Positions 36,082-46,409 of a stretch of 64,000 nucleotides of DNA are shown here, in pieces. How positions within the stretch are numbered: the stretch's first letter is position 1; each line of letters starts with the position of its first letter. The notes under the pieces are model-generated. The model saw only the letters and a program-made list of their open reading frames with translations. It was not told the DNA's origin and ran no database searches. The stretch is from Globodera rostochiensis (taxonomy: Eukaryota; Nematoda; Chromadorea; Rhabditida; Heteroderidae), in the NCBI GenBank assembly GCA_018350325.1, contig JAEVLN010000002.1:1556162-1620161 (forward strand), in the 5' to 3' direction. The position numbers and the translations under genes are program-made.

Positions 36082-37959
36082 ATGACCAACTCCTTTTTTG
36101 TAATTTTACCCAGCAATACGCCTGGGTTTGTTGGAAATAAAACGAATAAATTCAAAGTTCATTTGCCAAAGAAATTGGTGTTTGAAGGGTCGGGGTGGAT
36201 GGTGGGAATGTCTGGCATAATTTACCCCAACAGGTAAGCCAATTGGGCAAGAGATTTTAGCCAATATTGCGTTAAGTTGGGCAACAGTAGGCACGCTTGA
36301 GAAACAATACGTGATTGTTCATCTGCGCGATGGCCGCAAATATAGGTTCAGAGTACCAAGCGGGAGTTTTCTTTCGCCACAACAACTTGAGCGTGGAATC
36401 CATCATGGCATGATCGCCGAGATGGAACGGTTGATGACGCGGAAAAGGGCAGCTCTTGTAGAAGAGGAAGGAGAGCTTTTTGACCTAGAAGTCGTTGAGG
36501 AAGAGCAAGGCGTCGAGCCCCCGGTCGAAGCCCCTCTCCTGCCTCTGAGAAATGAGACTGCAGCAAAAGAGAGGGAGCGTGCCCAAAAGGAGCAAAAAGA
36601 GAGACTTGCGTACGAAAAAGAAAATGACAGGCTGCGGCGTTTGGAGGAAGACCGTAAAGAGAAAGAGCGGCTGCAGCGGGTGGAGGAAGACCGTAAAGAG
36701 AAAGAGCGGCTGCAGCGGGTGGAGGAAGACCGTAAAGAGAAAGATAGGCTTGAAAATGAGCGAAAGGCCAAGAGACAGAAATGGCTAGAGGATGGCCGCA
36801 AAGAGACTGAGAGACAACGGCAAGAGGCTGCGCGTAAGGAGATAGAGAGGTTACAGCGGATAGAGAATGCGACGAACGAGAATGAGCGGAAAGAGAAAGA
36901 GCGGAAGGAGAATGAGCGGAAGGAGAAAGAGCGGAAGGAGAATGAGCGGAAAGAGAATGAGCGGAAGGAGAAAGAGTGGAAGGAGAATGAGCGGAAGGAG
37001 AATGAGCGGAAAGAAAATGAGCGGAAAGAGAATGAGCGGAAAGAGAATGAGCTGAAGGAGAGCGAGAGAGTTGGCAAACTAAAACAAGAGAGCGCCAGCC
37101 AAGACAAAAATAAAGAAGAAGAGAGAATGCGGCGAGATCAAGAAAGAAAAATTAAACTGCGAGAGCTCGAGCTTCTCAAGGAGTTGAAACCGTATAGGGG
37201 TGGATGGATGCGCCTAGTGCAGGGCAAAGACCCAACCCCAGATGTCCATTATCTGCACGAAAAAGATGAATACCACTTTGCCAACGCAGTTGATAAATAT
37301 CGGATTTATCACCCAGAGCTGCCCTGGGATCTGCCGGCGTTTAACCCGTCCGCCCAAATTCAGCGGAACATCGCAGAGTTCAAAGGGTTGTTTGAACGCG
37401 AAGTGTACGACGAAAACTATGGGTCAAAAACGCGAGAGGAAAAAGAAGAGCTGCTTGTGCTAGTCAAAGGATTCCGTTTCTATTATATGGAGGATATTGG
37501 CAGATTTATGCTGAAAATCTTCGACAACAAAATTTCTCATATCACATTGACCGACCAGCTGGCCTACGTACTTGGCTATGAACAGGAACAGCAGATCCTA
37601 AACGAGGATCTCGCCAAATATTCCGTTGATTTGGGCGGCGGCGTGAGCCATTTGTGTATCTACCTTAACAGTGGGATCATTGAAAGCATGATTTTCGGCA
37701 ATACTTTTGCCAATCTCCTCCAAGTGATTGCCGTTGAAGGCAAATCAGGGAGCGTGGTTGAGAAAGATTTCCAGACCCCTTTATTTCATAAAATAATCGC
37801 CCGCGAGGTGGATGTTTTGGATGTTGAGATTCGAACACTGACCGGCCGGTATGTGTACTTACTTCTAAGGCCCTTTTTTAAATCTATTTTAGGGAAGTTC
37901 CATTTGATTTTGGGCAAGTAGTTTTGACGCTTCAGTTTAAAAAGGTTCTGACCTTTTGA
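36082..37959 (+). CDS. Penton/minor-capsid-like protein with coiled-coil insert
   Basis: Model join(36082..36233, 36277..37848, 37893..37959), 596 aa. The N-terminus (FFVILPSNTPGFVGNKTNKF, then a W-x-VGMSGIIYP segment) and the C-terminal portion (a long domain with LCIYLNSGIIESM-IFGNTFANLLQ, then EIRT-x-TG-x2-VPFDFGQVVLTL) are the two conserved ends of a virion protein found in many Polintons, probably the penton or a minor capsid component; that role is family inference. Between them, residues about 130-330 are almost pure Lys/Glu/Arg coiled coil. The stretch at 36880-37070 is built from short direct repeats coding for ERKEKERKEN-like heptads. Splicing is needed at both ends to restore the conserved motifs. 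The next gene starts 3 nt after the stop. Confidence 0.75.
36880..37070 (+). repeat. In-frame short repeats coding for charged coiled coil
   Basis: Repeats of 12 and 24 nt based on GAGCGGAAGGAGAATGAGCGGAAAG alternate within the penton-like gene. All keep frame and encode ERKEN/ERKEK units. Copy number is likely to vary between element copies. Confidence 0.85.
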
Positions 37960-37962
37960 AAA

Positions 37963-38481
37963 ATGGTTCGTGTAATATTCGACGGCTCCAACTTGCGGCT
38001 GGACCAGTTTTATCAGCAAACAGGCAGCGGACCTATAGCCTACTTTGAGGGATTGCCGACTTTTCAGCGGGGATACGGGTACTTTTTGGGGGTCCCACGC
38101 CAAAAAGGGGCAGGAGTTGGAGCTGTTCTGCGAAATTTGTGGCGCTACCTGCGGCCCATGATATCTGCAGCTAAGCCTTACGCTGCAAATATTGCTACTG
38201 AACTTGGCAAGGAGGGCCTCGAAACTGGTGCGCGAGTCCTCAGCCAAGTCTCGAAAGGCGGCGACATTAAGGAAGCTCTGTTGGCGGAGGGAAAAGAGGG
38301 GGCGAAAAAGCTGCTGGACAAGGCCTCCTCATCACTACAAAAGGGCAGGGGTAAACGAAAGAGGAGAGGGAAGAAGACAAAAGCGGAGATCATTTTGAAG
38401 CCTTTTGACGTTGTTGGACAAACTGTCCCCCAGAGAGCTCTTTTAAAAAAGAAGCGATTTGATTCCCTCGGTTATTATTAA
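37963..38481 (+). CDS. Small basic virion/core-like protein (172 aa)
   Basis: Single exon, starting 3 nt after the penton-like gene. The N-terminal third includes LPTFQRGYGYFLGVPRQKGAG and an amphipathic WRYLRPMISAAKPYAANIA segment, followed by an Ala/Glu/Lys helix. A strongly basic patch (KGRGKRKRRGKKTKAE) looks like a nuclear-localisation or DNA-binding sequence. The order QRGYG, then FLRP-like amphipathic helix, then basic patch is typical of a short conserved Polinton/adintovirus frame next to the capsid gene that has been compared with adenovirus minor core or cement proteins. The exact role is unproven. Confidence 0.75.
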   Translation: MVRVIFDGSNLRLDQFYQQTGSGPIAYFEGLPTFQRGYGYFLGVPRQKGAGVGAVLRNLWRYLRPMISAAKPYAANIATELGKEGLETGARVLSQVSKGGDIKEALLAEGKEGAKKLLDKASSSLQKGRGKRKRRGKKTKAEIILKPFDVVGQTVPQRALLKKKRFDSLGYY

Positions 38482-38496
38482 TTGTTTGCTTTGCCA

Positions 38497-39884
38497 ATGT
38501 TGTATAAAAAAGTGGATGTTGCGAGTGCGGAGGTGGCAAATGCGGGGCTAGACTTTTTTACGACTCCCCCAACAAACTGCGCAGTGTCAAACTCAAGCTA
38601 TCGGGAATATTTGACCTTGAACCCGATAACCTCTAGGCCTTTTCATTTTAAGGTAATCGATAAATTTGTCTTTGCTTACTCAATCGCTAATAAAATTTAG
38701 ATTCACCCAATAACCAGTTATATTGATCTGAGCAAGGTCTTTGTGTTCACTGAGTTTAAGATCAAAAAGATTGCCGAAGATGGATTGCTTAATAATATTG
38801 GGTCGTCTGACTCGGTTGGGCTAATCCAAATGCCCGGGGCAACCTTTATTCGAAACTTGAAAGTGCATATCAACCAGCGAGAGGTGTACGACTCCAACCA
38901 GTTGTACAGCTACAAGGTGTACCTCGACACGGAACTCAGTTATCCGATTGCTGCAAAGGATGCCTATTTTGGGGTGGCGGGCTATTTTCGCTACACTGAC
39001 CTTTCTAAGGCCAATGATAAGCGAAGGAAGCCGTTGGCTGAAAGCAAGGCCTATCAAACAATCAGCAAATTGAGTGCCGATATATTCAACCAAGACTTGT
39101 ATATGATTAGCAATGTCGAGATTGACATTGAGCTCGCGCTGCAGTCTGACGATTTTATGCTGCACCAAGAAAAAGAAAAAGATAAATTTGTTTTGGAAAT
39201 TTCCGACTGCCGGCTGATTGTGAAAACTGTCGATCTAATGGACGGGCTGAGTTTGGACATTGCAAGGAAGCTGGATGTTGAGCCGGCCAGATTTGGGATT
39301 CGCAAATCGTTTATGAAGTCCCTGTTCATTACCGGAGGCCGATACGACTTTTCTGCCAATTTGTTCACGGAGGAAGTGCCAAGAAGGGTCATCATCGGGC
39401 TAGTCGCCAATCAGAACTACATTGGCCATAAACAAAAGAACCCCTTTTTCTTTAATCACCATAACGTAAGAACCAATTAAAAACTTGCTCAAGTGTTTTC
39501 CCTTTTTAGGTTAGGGACATTGAACTAACGGCCTCTGGCAGAACATACCCCCAATACCCCTACAATTTGGACTACAAAAACAACAATTATGCAAGGGCCT
39601 ATCATGACGCGCAGGAACACCTCGGCCTTGCTTGTACAACCGAAAGCAACGGCCTCAGCTACAGCATGTTCAAGACGGCTTTTTGCCTTTATGTCTTCCA
39701 AATGACCAACTCGCAAGAAGACTCGCCTGGCTTTGAGCTGATCAAGGAGGGATGCACAGCGGTGAACATTCGATTTTCCGAGCCTGTTCCCCCCGAGGGC
39801 GTCACCTTAATAGCCTACGGAGAGGCCGACGGCCTCATTCTAATTGATCGTAATAGATCAATTACAAGTGATCTGTCCTTATGA
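38497..39884 (+). CDS. MCP: Major capsid protein (double jelly-roll)
   Basis: Model join(38497..38652, 38701..39465, 39510..39884), 431 aa, with two phase-0 introns of 48 and 44 nt. The N-terminus has the family motif GLDFFTTPPTNCAVSNSSYR, followed by PITSRPFHFKIHPITSYIDL. Later landmarks are YSYKVYLDTELSYPIAAKDA, the NQDLYMISNVEIDIELALQS strand, VPRRVIIGLVANQNYIGHKQ, KNPFFFNHH and YPYNLDYKNNNYARAYHDAQ. These are the hallmarks of the Polinton hexon-like capsid protein, the group to which proteins annotated as uncharacterized F54H12.2-like belong. It would form the capsid shell. The stop codon overlaps the next start (ATGA). Length is close to, if slightly below, the usual range. Confidence 0.9.
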
Positions 39885-40117
39885 AAAACGACAATTACTC
39901 CTTGGAAAAAATTATTCAAATGGCCTCATCCCCGCGCGAGGGGGTTGTTCTTTGTTTCCCGGAGGTGATCGAAAAGTCGCCTATACACTTTGCGCTCTGT
40001 CTTCTCTATTTGTTTGGGACTGCAGGGGCTGCAGCCGTTGGGTTTTATTTGTTCTTGCGAGAAAGGAGAATTCGGCGCCAAAATGGACAACCGGTTCATC
40101 GACAAGATTCTCTTTGA
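39881..40117 (+). CDS. Small one-transmembrane protein (78 aa)
   Basis: The ATG overlaps the major-capsid stop codon. A hydrophobic segment near residues 37-59 (FALCLLYLFGTAGAAAVGFY) is followed by a basic RERRIRRQNGQ tail, giving a single membrane-spanning segment with cytosolic basic flank. The end overlaps the start of the protease gene by 35 nt. Small membrane proteins occur in many Polintons; function unknown. The membrane segment and tight overlaps support a real gene. Confidence 0.65.
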   Translation: MKNDNYSLEKIIQMASSPREGVVLCFPEVIEKSPIHFALCLLYLFGTAGAAAVGFYLFLRERRIRRQNGQPVHRQDSL

Positions 40118-40567
40118 GAATCCGGCGACAAGGAAATTCTTTATGGGCACCTTCCCTTCGGATGGTCTGCCAGGGTGTTCAAGATTCCCCTGCAGCCTTA
40201 TTGTTAATTTGGTATGTTTTGCAAAACTATTTATTACGAATTTTATATTAAGGACCGAGCTGGCAGGCCGGGTTCTCACTGGTGCGCGATTTGGGCCAAG
40301 TCACCAACAGAGGCCTATTTTTTTGATTCTTATGGCGATATGCCAAACTCTTTAATTAAAAAATATTTGTCAGAAAAATTTAAGAAAATTTACTTTAACA
40401 AAAGAATATTTCAATCAATCTTTTCTAATGTTTGTGGCCATTATGTAATCACTTTTATTTATTTGATGTCCGTTGGCTTTGATTTTGAAGTTGTAATGCA
40501 AATTTTTAATCGATCAAATAGCCCCGACGAGTTTGTTTATGCCTTTGTAACAAATAGTTTACAATAA
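40083..40567 (+). CDS. PRO: Adenain-type cysteine protease
   Basis: Model join(40083..40211, 40253..40567), 147 aa, with a 41-nt GT-AG intron. Exon 1 carries MGTFPSDGLPGCSRFPCSLI, typical of the N-terminal part of Polinton proteases. Exon 2 has the catalytic residues in adenain order: H52 in GSHWCAIW, D68 in YFFDSYG, Q97 in FQSIFSN and C104 in NVCGHYV. The family cleaves capsid and core precursors during virion maturation. Splicing is required to place the His downstream of the N-terminal part. It ends 16 nt before the 3' end of the convergent gene. Confidence 0.9.
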
Positions 40568-40583
40568 ATAAATTTTTAAAAAT

Positions 40584-41102
40584 TTAATCTTCCACTGCGG
40601 AATACATCAAATAGAAAAAGTTAAACAGACTCTCGCGAAGAAATCGGCCGAGGCCCTCAATCCCGTCATACTTTTCGTAGAATTCGTGAAGTACCCGCTT
40701 GCTTGACCCATCTTCCATTTCAAGATGTCCTTTCAACTAAAGCTTAAATTTAATTTTGAATAACTTTTTCGGAACAAACCTCTAAACACTCCTCCCACTC
40801 GAAGATGTACAATCTGTTCGCCGAGGACAAAGAACGGATCAGCAAACACCCGCTCATGTGATGGTCGCGTCTTGACCTAAAATTAGATATAAGCGAGCCA
40901 AAAAATTAGCAGACCCGAGCTTTGGCAGCGGGTATATGCAGTCATAAGCCCGCGCAACGCTTTCGAGAATTGGCAGACAGTCGGCAAGACGAAAATCTTT
41001 GGAGGCGTCGCTGTAGTTTGTTTCTGCCATGCTTTCATCCCGCGCAGGGGCAAAGGGGCCGTCCAACATTGGCGGCCTCCCGTCGTCCTCCAAAAATTCC
41101 AT
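40584..41102 (-). CDS. Rightmost leftward gene, unknown (145 aa)
   Basis: Model complement(join(40584..40736, 40780..40876, 40915..41102)), with 38- and 43-nt GT-AG introns that both keep frame. The first exon is acidic (MEFLEDDGRPPMLDGPFAPA) and includes LADCLPILESVARAYDCIYP; the last ends in YDGIEGLGRFLRESLFNFFY, an amphipathic aromatic helix, then an acidic terminus. No recognised motif. It is convergent with the protease and has element-like base composition, so it is part of the element. Confidence 0.65.
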
Positions 41103-41204
41103 TATTCAAATCATAAAGGCAACTTTAGATTGTCGCAGCAATGAAGCCAAATCTTTAAGGCTAATAAACAATGCCCGAATATTAAGGCGAAAACTTTTTT
41201 AAAT

Positions 41205-41475
41205 GTTACTTTACGTTTTTTGAACAAAACTAAAGTTTATTGAAAATTTTTGTATGCAAAATAAACAATAGTGAATATGATAAGGTATCAAATTTCAATC
41301 AAAAGCAATTTTATGTAAATTTGAAATTTTTTATTTTTTACTTTACATTTTTTGAACTAAGTTGAATTTTATTGAGAAAATTTTGGAAGTAAAATAAACA
41401 AAGTGAGGTATCAAATTTCAATCGAAAGCAATTTTATTTAAATTTGAAATTTTTTATTTTTACTTTACGATTTTT
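41205..41475. repeat. Two-copy AT-rich tandem repeat
   Basis: TACTTTACGTTTTTTGAAC...GTATCAAATTTCAATCAAAAGC recurs about 128 bp later with a few changes, and a partial third copy begins near 41460. Confidence 0.8.
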
Positions 41476-41776
41476 CTTTAATTATTTATTAAGAAATTTT
41501 TTTCGATTTTATAAATATTTTTTTATATTTTGTAAATAATTTTGAATTTTATGAAAAATAATTTTAATTTTAATTTTAAAAAATAATATTTGCTCGCGCA
41601 GGGCTTTGAACTTGGCTGCTGCCTGCAGAGCCCCTTGCTCGCGCAGGGGATTGAACTTTGCTCTTGGCTGCAAACCCCCTCACTCACTACTGCAGTGGAG
41701 ACAATTTGTTTATTCCCTTTGTCTGACGTCATTCTCCACCATATAGGGGCAATAGCGGCCATTGCTCCCAATACAC

Positions 41777-41840
41777 CAGTGGCCAAGTGGTTAGTGCTCT
41801 CCTCTCTCTCTCGCAGCGGCAGCGGGGGTTCGGATCCCCT
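41777..41840 (+). tRNA. tRNA-like sequence with A- and B-box motifs
   Basis: GTGGCCAAGTGGTTAG resembles an A box of a Leu/Ser-type tRNA and GGGGGTTCGGATCCCCT forms a T-arm with B box. The middle (CT-rich, then CAGCGGCAGCG) does not give a clear anticodon stem, so this is probably a pseudogene or SINE head rather than a working tRNA. Confidence 0.4.
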
Positions 41841-42270
41841 CAGCAGCGGATGAATTTTTCGGATTAAAAATATTTTGGCAGAGTCAAAAAAAAGTCGCGC
41901 AGCTGCGCAAGTGAAATTTAAAGATTTAAATTTCGAAAAAAGTCTCGCAGGGTGCGCGAGTACCTCGCGCAGTGAAAAAATAAATAAAAATTAAATAAAT
42001 AAAATATAAATATTTAATAAAGTCGCGCAGCAGAAATTTGCATAATGTCGCGCAGTGCGCAAGATGTTCAAACGTCTTAAGATTTCGAAATTTAAAAAAA
42101 TTTAAAAAAGTCGCGCAGCAGCCCTGCCAATAGGTATGGGCTCTGGGACTCACTTGGCCAGGCCTCAGATGGCCGGCGCTCACCTGGCTGGCGGGCGCTC
42201 ATTTGGCGCCCCACCCCCTCCATAGGTATGGGGGGCTACCGTACCCGGGGAAAAAGCAGGTGGTAACTAC

Positions 42271-42820
42271 TTATTTCTTAAAATAATAAAATGTTCAAAA
42301 AAGTAACTAAAAAATTAATAGATGGGGTGCGTTGATGAGCAATTACTCTAACCGTCTGACTCTCTCTTTCTAGCGCACTATGTCTTCAAAAAATAAAATG
42401 TTCATGAAATTAAACTTAAATAATTTTTAGATGGGGTGCGTTGGTCCAAATTACTCTCGCCGCCTGACTCTCCTCTTTCTAGCGCACTATTTCTTCAAAA
42501 TCAAATGTTCAAGAAATTAAACTAAAACAATTTTTATGGGGTTCGTTGGTCCAAATTACTCTCGCCGCCTGACTCTCTCTTTTTATCACACTATTTCTTC
42601 AAAAAAAAATGTTCAAAAAAGTAACTAAAAAATTATTAGATGGGGTGCGTTGATGAGCAAATTACTCTAACCGTCTGACTCTCTCTTTTGGCACACCGTT
42701 TCTTCAAAAAATAAAATGTTCAAAAAAGTAACTAAAACAATTTTTAGATGGGGTGCGTTGGTCCAAATTACTCTCGCCGCCTGACTCTCCTCTTTCTAGC
42801 GCACTATTTGTTCAAAAATC
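42271..42820. repeat. Right copy of flanking tandem-repeat array
   Basis: Five units of the same 105-108 bp repeat as the left array, in the same orientation, with the GAC landmark at 42358, 42466, 42571, 42677 and 42783. Positions correspond to the left units with offsets of 11,686-11,688 bp, and individual variants (for example TTTTTATGGGGTTCGTTGGTCC) match pairwise. A direct, not inverted, repeat relationship. Confidence 0.9.
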
Positions 42821-44539
42821 AAAGAAAGTGTACAATATTAAAAATTGAATTTCATTTTAATGCGTAATATAATCATACCTTTAATAAATCATAAATCAGT
42901 TTCTCATTTTTTTCAAATTAAGTATTTAGCTACAATAAAAGGCTGAAGGACACTAAATCGTTGTAATTATTGACAGCGGGTTCACAATTTCTGATCATTA
43001 TTTATAAAGTCAACGTAAAATCAAAAAATAAATAAAAATGATAAAGTAAAACAAACGGAGAACAATAAAAATTTTAGTTATGAATTTAACATTTTTTAGG
43101 TTTACCATAGAATTATTTTTGGGGTTTTACCTAATAAAAACTATCAAATTGATCAATTTTTGAAATATTTGATTTATATTTTTTTGTTCAATACTTACTT
43201 ATTTTTATATTGGATTTAATTTTTTTTGTTTAAATTTTGTTGTATGATAGTTATTTTTTCATTTTAACTTTATTTGAAAATTTATATAAAACATATTTTG
43301 GTTTTTTAATCGCAATTGGTTTCTAACGTGATTAATATTTTATATTTTGACTTTGTCAGCTTAAATTTTGTTTTGAAAGCCCTCGGATTGTCATGATAAG
43401 AGATAAAAATATAAAGATTTACAATTCCACAATTACCAAAATATTATCAGCAAACAATTTTAATTATGTTGCAAATTTCTGCGACAAATACCATGAATCC
43501 TCTAGAGTTTTAAAATTGAAAAAATCATAAAAATAATGTCTCATTCAAAACTATCAAAAATAAAATTCTTATACAATATTAATTGCAAACATCTAAGGTT
43601 TCAAATATGGTATTGGTACAAGAATTAGAATTAGTGAGGCACAGGCGCAGGCGCATCAACTAATATTTGCTATAAATTTTAATCATACGCACGCTTCAAA
43701 TATCTCCAAATTTTTATCAATGTTGTAATTTAGTTGATTTTTTAAAATTGATGTTTATTTATTTAATCTCTACAATAATTTGTTTATTTTCTATTTTTTA
43801 TAATAATTTTTATCTTTTTTTACAGCCAAGTTTTATTATTGTTTTGAAATAATTTAGCGTTTAGAAATAATTGTGAGTCAAAATGAAAGAAATAAAATTC
43901 AAATTGACAGGTAAATTTAAGGGTTTCGTTGTGATTAAAGCATATTAAGCATAAAATATTTTGCAAAAATAATTTATTAACGGCAAATTTTGCTTTAATT
44001 CGGCTTAATAAAACGTTAATTAATTGTTGATGAATAACTTTTAATAAGTCGGTGATTTTAAGTATTTTTTTTGAATCTGTCTACATTTATTTTTATTAAT
44101 TTATATAATATTCATACCATCTATTTTTTAAGTAGATTAACATTAATAGAATTATTTTTGTTTGAAAACATCTATTTACTTTAAGCCATGAGTTTAATAT
44201 ATATCGACATTGTCTCGCAGAACTGACGCGCGTTTCGCGTTCCACGAGGCACTATTCCACCTCAATGCCTTTAAGATTCTAACCATTGCGGGTGCCAAGT
44301 CCACGATTGTTTGACGGGCTATTGGAAGGTGCATAAAACAGTTTATATAAAGATTATGAAAATAAAACAATAGAATATTTATTAATATACAAAGGATTTT
44401 TAACTTTTTGTGGATTTTTTAATATGGTTACTTTAAAACAAATAGCTTTTTTTTGGCTCTAAATTTATTCTTTAATAAGCTAATTTTAATTTTTGAAACG
44501 ATTTTTAGATTTAAAATTTACATTTATTTTATCAATTTT
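42821..44539. other. T-rich DNA, no firm gene
   Basis: Only a GC island at 44210-44325 stands out (CGACATTGTCTCGCAGAACT onwards); its frames are short and lack clear splice borders. Confidence 0.35.
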
Positions 44540-44562
44540 ATAATCATGGTATAAAAGCCTGC

Positions 44563-44669
44563 AAATTTGCCAGGTTGACGGCGTCTAAGTTCGAACACAT
44601 CTTCTGCTTCTTCATCGTTTTCATTGGGCATTTTACCAAACAAATATATGGCACAAGAAGTTTCATCTG
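44563..44669 (-). CDS. Host exon candidate
   Basis: On the minus strand after TTTAAACAG, the frame runs ETSCAIYLFGKMPNENDEEA then EDVFELRRRQPGKFA. The acidic-then-basic composition looks like real protein. The downstream border lacks a GT; a GC donor (GGCAAATT) or terminal exon is possible. The + strand is also open, so strand is tentative. Confidence 0.4.
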
Positions 44670-44735
44670 TTTAAAAATATTTTTAATTTTATTTTTGAAT
44701 TCTAAAATTTTAAAAACTTTAGGTAACAACAACAA

Positions 44736-45639
44736 GCATAAATGTTATTATTAATATGTTTTATTTTGTGGTAATTATTAAAAAATGTAATAAAATTTTT
44801 TTTATCAGTTTATTTATGTTAATTATTACTTTCAACATTATTTTTTGATTTAAAAGTCAATAACTGCAGATCGTATTTTTTTGCTGCTTACTCTATTATA
44901 TGTAAATTCTGGATCGTGTTTTTTTAAATGAATATACTCATATCTCTTTCCATAAATAATCAATTCCATAATCAAATATTATAATCGTTTCAACTTTGAA
45001 TTTATTTTTCCCATCGATGTTTTTTACTTAACAAAAAAAAGCTCTAATTCTTGTAATAATTAGCATTAATCATTTCATTGATCAACTCTTTATATGCTAC
45101 TTATATCTTATTTGTTTTGTTTGTGTTTTGTATAATTTAATTAGAGTTATTAATATTTTAGATTATGTAAAATAATTCTTATTTTATTAAATTAACATTT
45201 TGTATTTTAAGCTTTTAAAAAGGAAGTAAGAAGTCCACTTCTTTTAAAATTTAAATTTTAATTCATTTTATTTTACTTTTAAACTATTTTTTATTGTATG
45301 TTTGATTATTTCGTAAATTTTAGTAATTATGGGTTAGTAATATGAGATTTTAAAGTTATTGTTTTTTTATTGTAAATTTTTATTTATTTATTAAACCTAA
45401 AATAAAAGTCGTTAAGTACCATTAATTTGTTTTTTTAGTTATCTGCTTTATAGAAAATAGAAATTTATACTTTTATAGTTTACGCAAGCTGTGGTGGGAA
45501 TATTATAAGTTTTTTTAAATTTGTTTTAAATCATAACTTGGATTTAAATATGAGATATTTATTTTTTCCTTTAAAAATCTCAATCAAATATCAATATAGT
45601 AAAGCTAAATTTAATTTATATGTTCTCATTTTAAAATAC
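44736..45639. other. T-rich DNA, no gene seen
   Basis: I see no coding island, repeat or RNA gene here. Confidence 0.5.
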
Positions 45640-45703
45640 AACTCGTGGATTGCCAAGTATTGTGATTCAACGAAAACTATGCGGATGAAGCACAATTGGG
45701 CAA
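45640..45703 (-). CDS. Host exon candidate
   Basis: Minus strand, after TTTCTGTTTAAG: a 64-nt frame reads AQLCFIRIVFVESQYLAIHE to a GTATTT donor. Phases 2 in and 2 out. First island in an A-rich domain that appears to be transcribed leftward. Confidence 0.45.
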
Positions 45704-46409
45704 CTTAAACAGAAATGGAAAAAAAGGTAGACAGCTCTATGCTTAAGTAAAATTAAATTTATTAATTATAAATTTGAATTAAGCAGATCATTCTACCTAG
45801 ATAAATAAATTTAATGATAGTCCTATTTTAAAGGAATAAAAGTTTTAAAAACCTTCTTGAAAATTAAACAACGCAGCGACGGTCATCTCTTGAAAGAATA
45901 AAAAACAAAAATCCAATCATACTTAAAAAAAGCATATTTTATAAAAAATGATACTAGTTAAAATATTATGACTTTCAAAATGTTTCTTGTTCAAAATCTT
46001 AAAACCAAATAAATATTCAAAACCAGCATACTTACCATTTTAATAAAAAAATCAAATTAAATAACTAATCGTTAAAATATACATTTTATTCAAAACTAGA
46101 TAACAATTGGACAACAAAAAATATTTAATATATAAAACTTAAATCAATAACATTTGTCAAAAAATATTTCATTTAACCAACGAATATAAGTTACAATTTC
46201 ATACAATGAACTACTAAACTTTTACTTTCCAAATGAGACAAATTTACAACTAATATTTTTCAAAATAATATAGCCATCTAAGACTTACAATCAAAATCTT
46301 TAAAGAATATTACATTTATTAACATATGGTAGCAACGAGCTATCGTGGACCACCAGAAACCTATTAATGAGATTATGAACTTATCTAAAAACATATTTAG
46401 CTAAATTAC

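Larger units (their letters stand above)
41103..42270. other. Non-coding right region of the element
   Basis: No gene is apparent. It holds two copies of a roughly 128-bp AT-rich tandem repeat (about 41205-41475), duplicated CTCGCGCAGGG phrases (41590-41655), a tRNA-like sequence (about 41777-41840), then many CGCGCAG motifs (41890-42120) and a GC-rich patch ending in ATAGGTATGGGGGGCTACCG (42120-42255) just before the right array. No matching region exists at the left end, so the element is asymmetric. Confidence 0.7.
30661..42820. mobile_element. Polinton/adintovirus-like integrated element
   Basis: A compact block of overlapping, spliced genes, much richer in G+C than the flanks, carries the hallmark set of Polinton/Maverick elements: rve integrase, FtsK/HerA packaging ATPase, adenain-type protease, double-jelly-roll major capsid protein and penton-like protein. 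Gene order is a leftward block (31.1-35.0 kb), a divergent promoter region, a rightward block (35.3-40.6 kb) and one leftward gene (40.6-41.1 kb). I find no family B DNA polymerase, which most Polintons of 15-20 kb encode. The outer limits given are the flanking direct-repeat arrays; no classical terminal inverted repeat or 5-6 bp target duplication was recognised, so the true ends are uncertain. Confidence 0.9.

Noticed and set aside
36403..37107. 234-aa minus-strand ORF rich in SFSFRS
   Set aside because: Antisense shadow of the charged repeat region of the penton-like gene; its Ser/Phe/Arg repeats mirror the Lys/Glu codons.
38821..39410. Minus-strand ORFs across the capsid gene
   Set aside because: Shadows of the major capsid protein, which carries unmistakable family motifs.
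41598..42127. Possible hAT element bounded by CAGGGCT and AGCCCTG
   Set aside because: Only about 7 bp of terminal match and no 8-bp target duplication.
30661..42820. CRISPR-like array reading of the 105-108 bp repeats
   Set aside because: Units are contiguous and similar throughout with no unique spacers, in a eukaryotic context.
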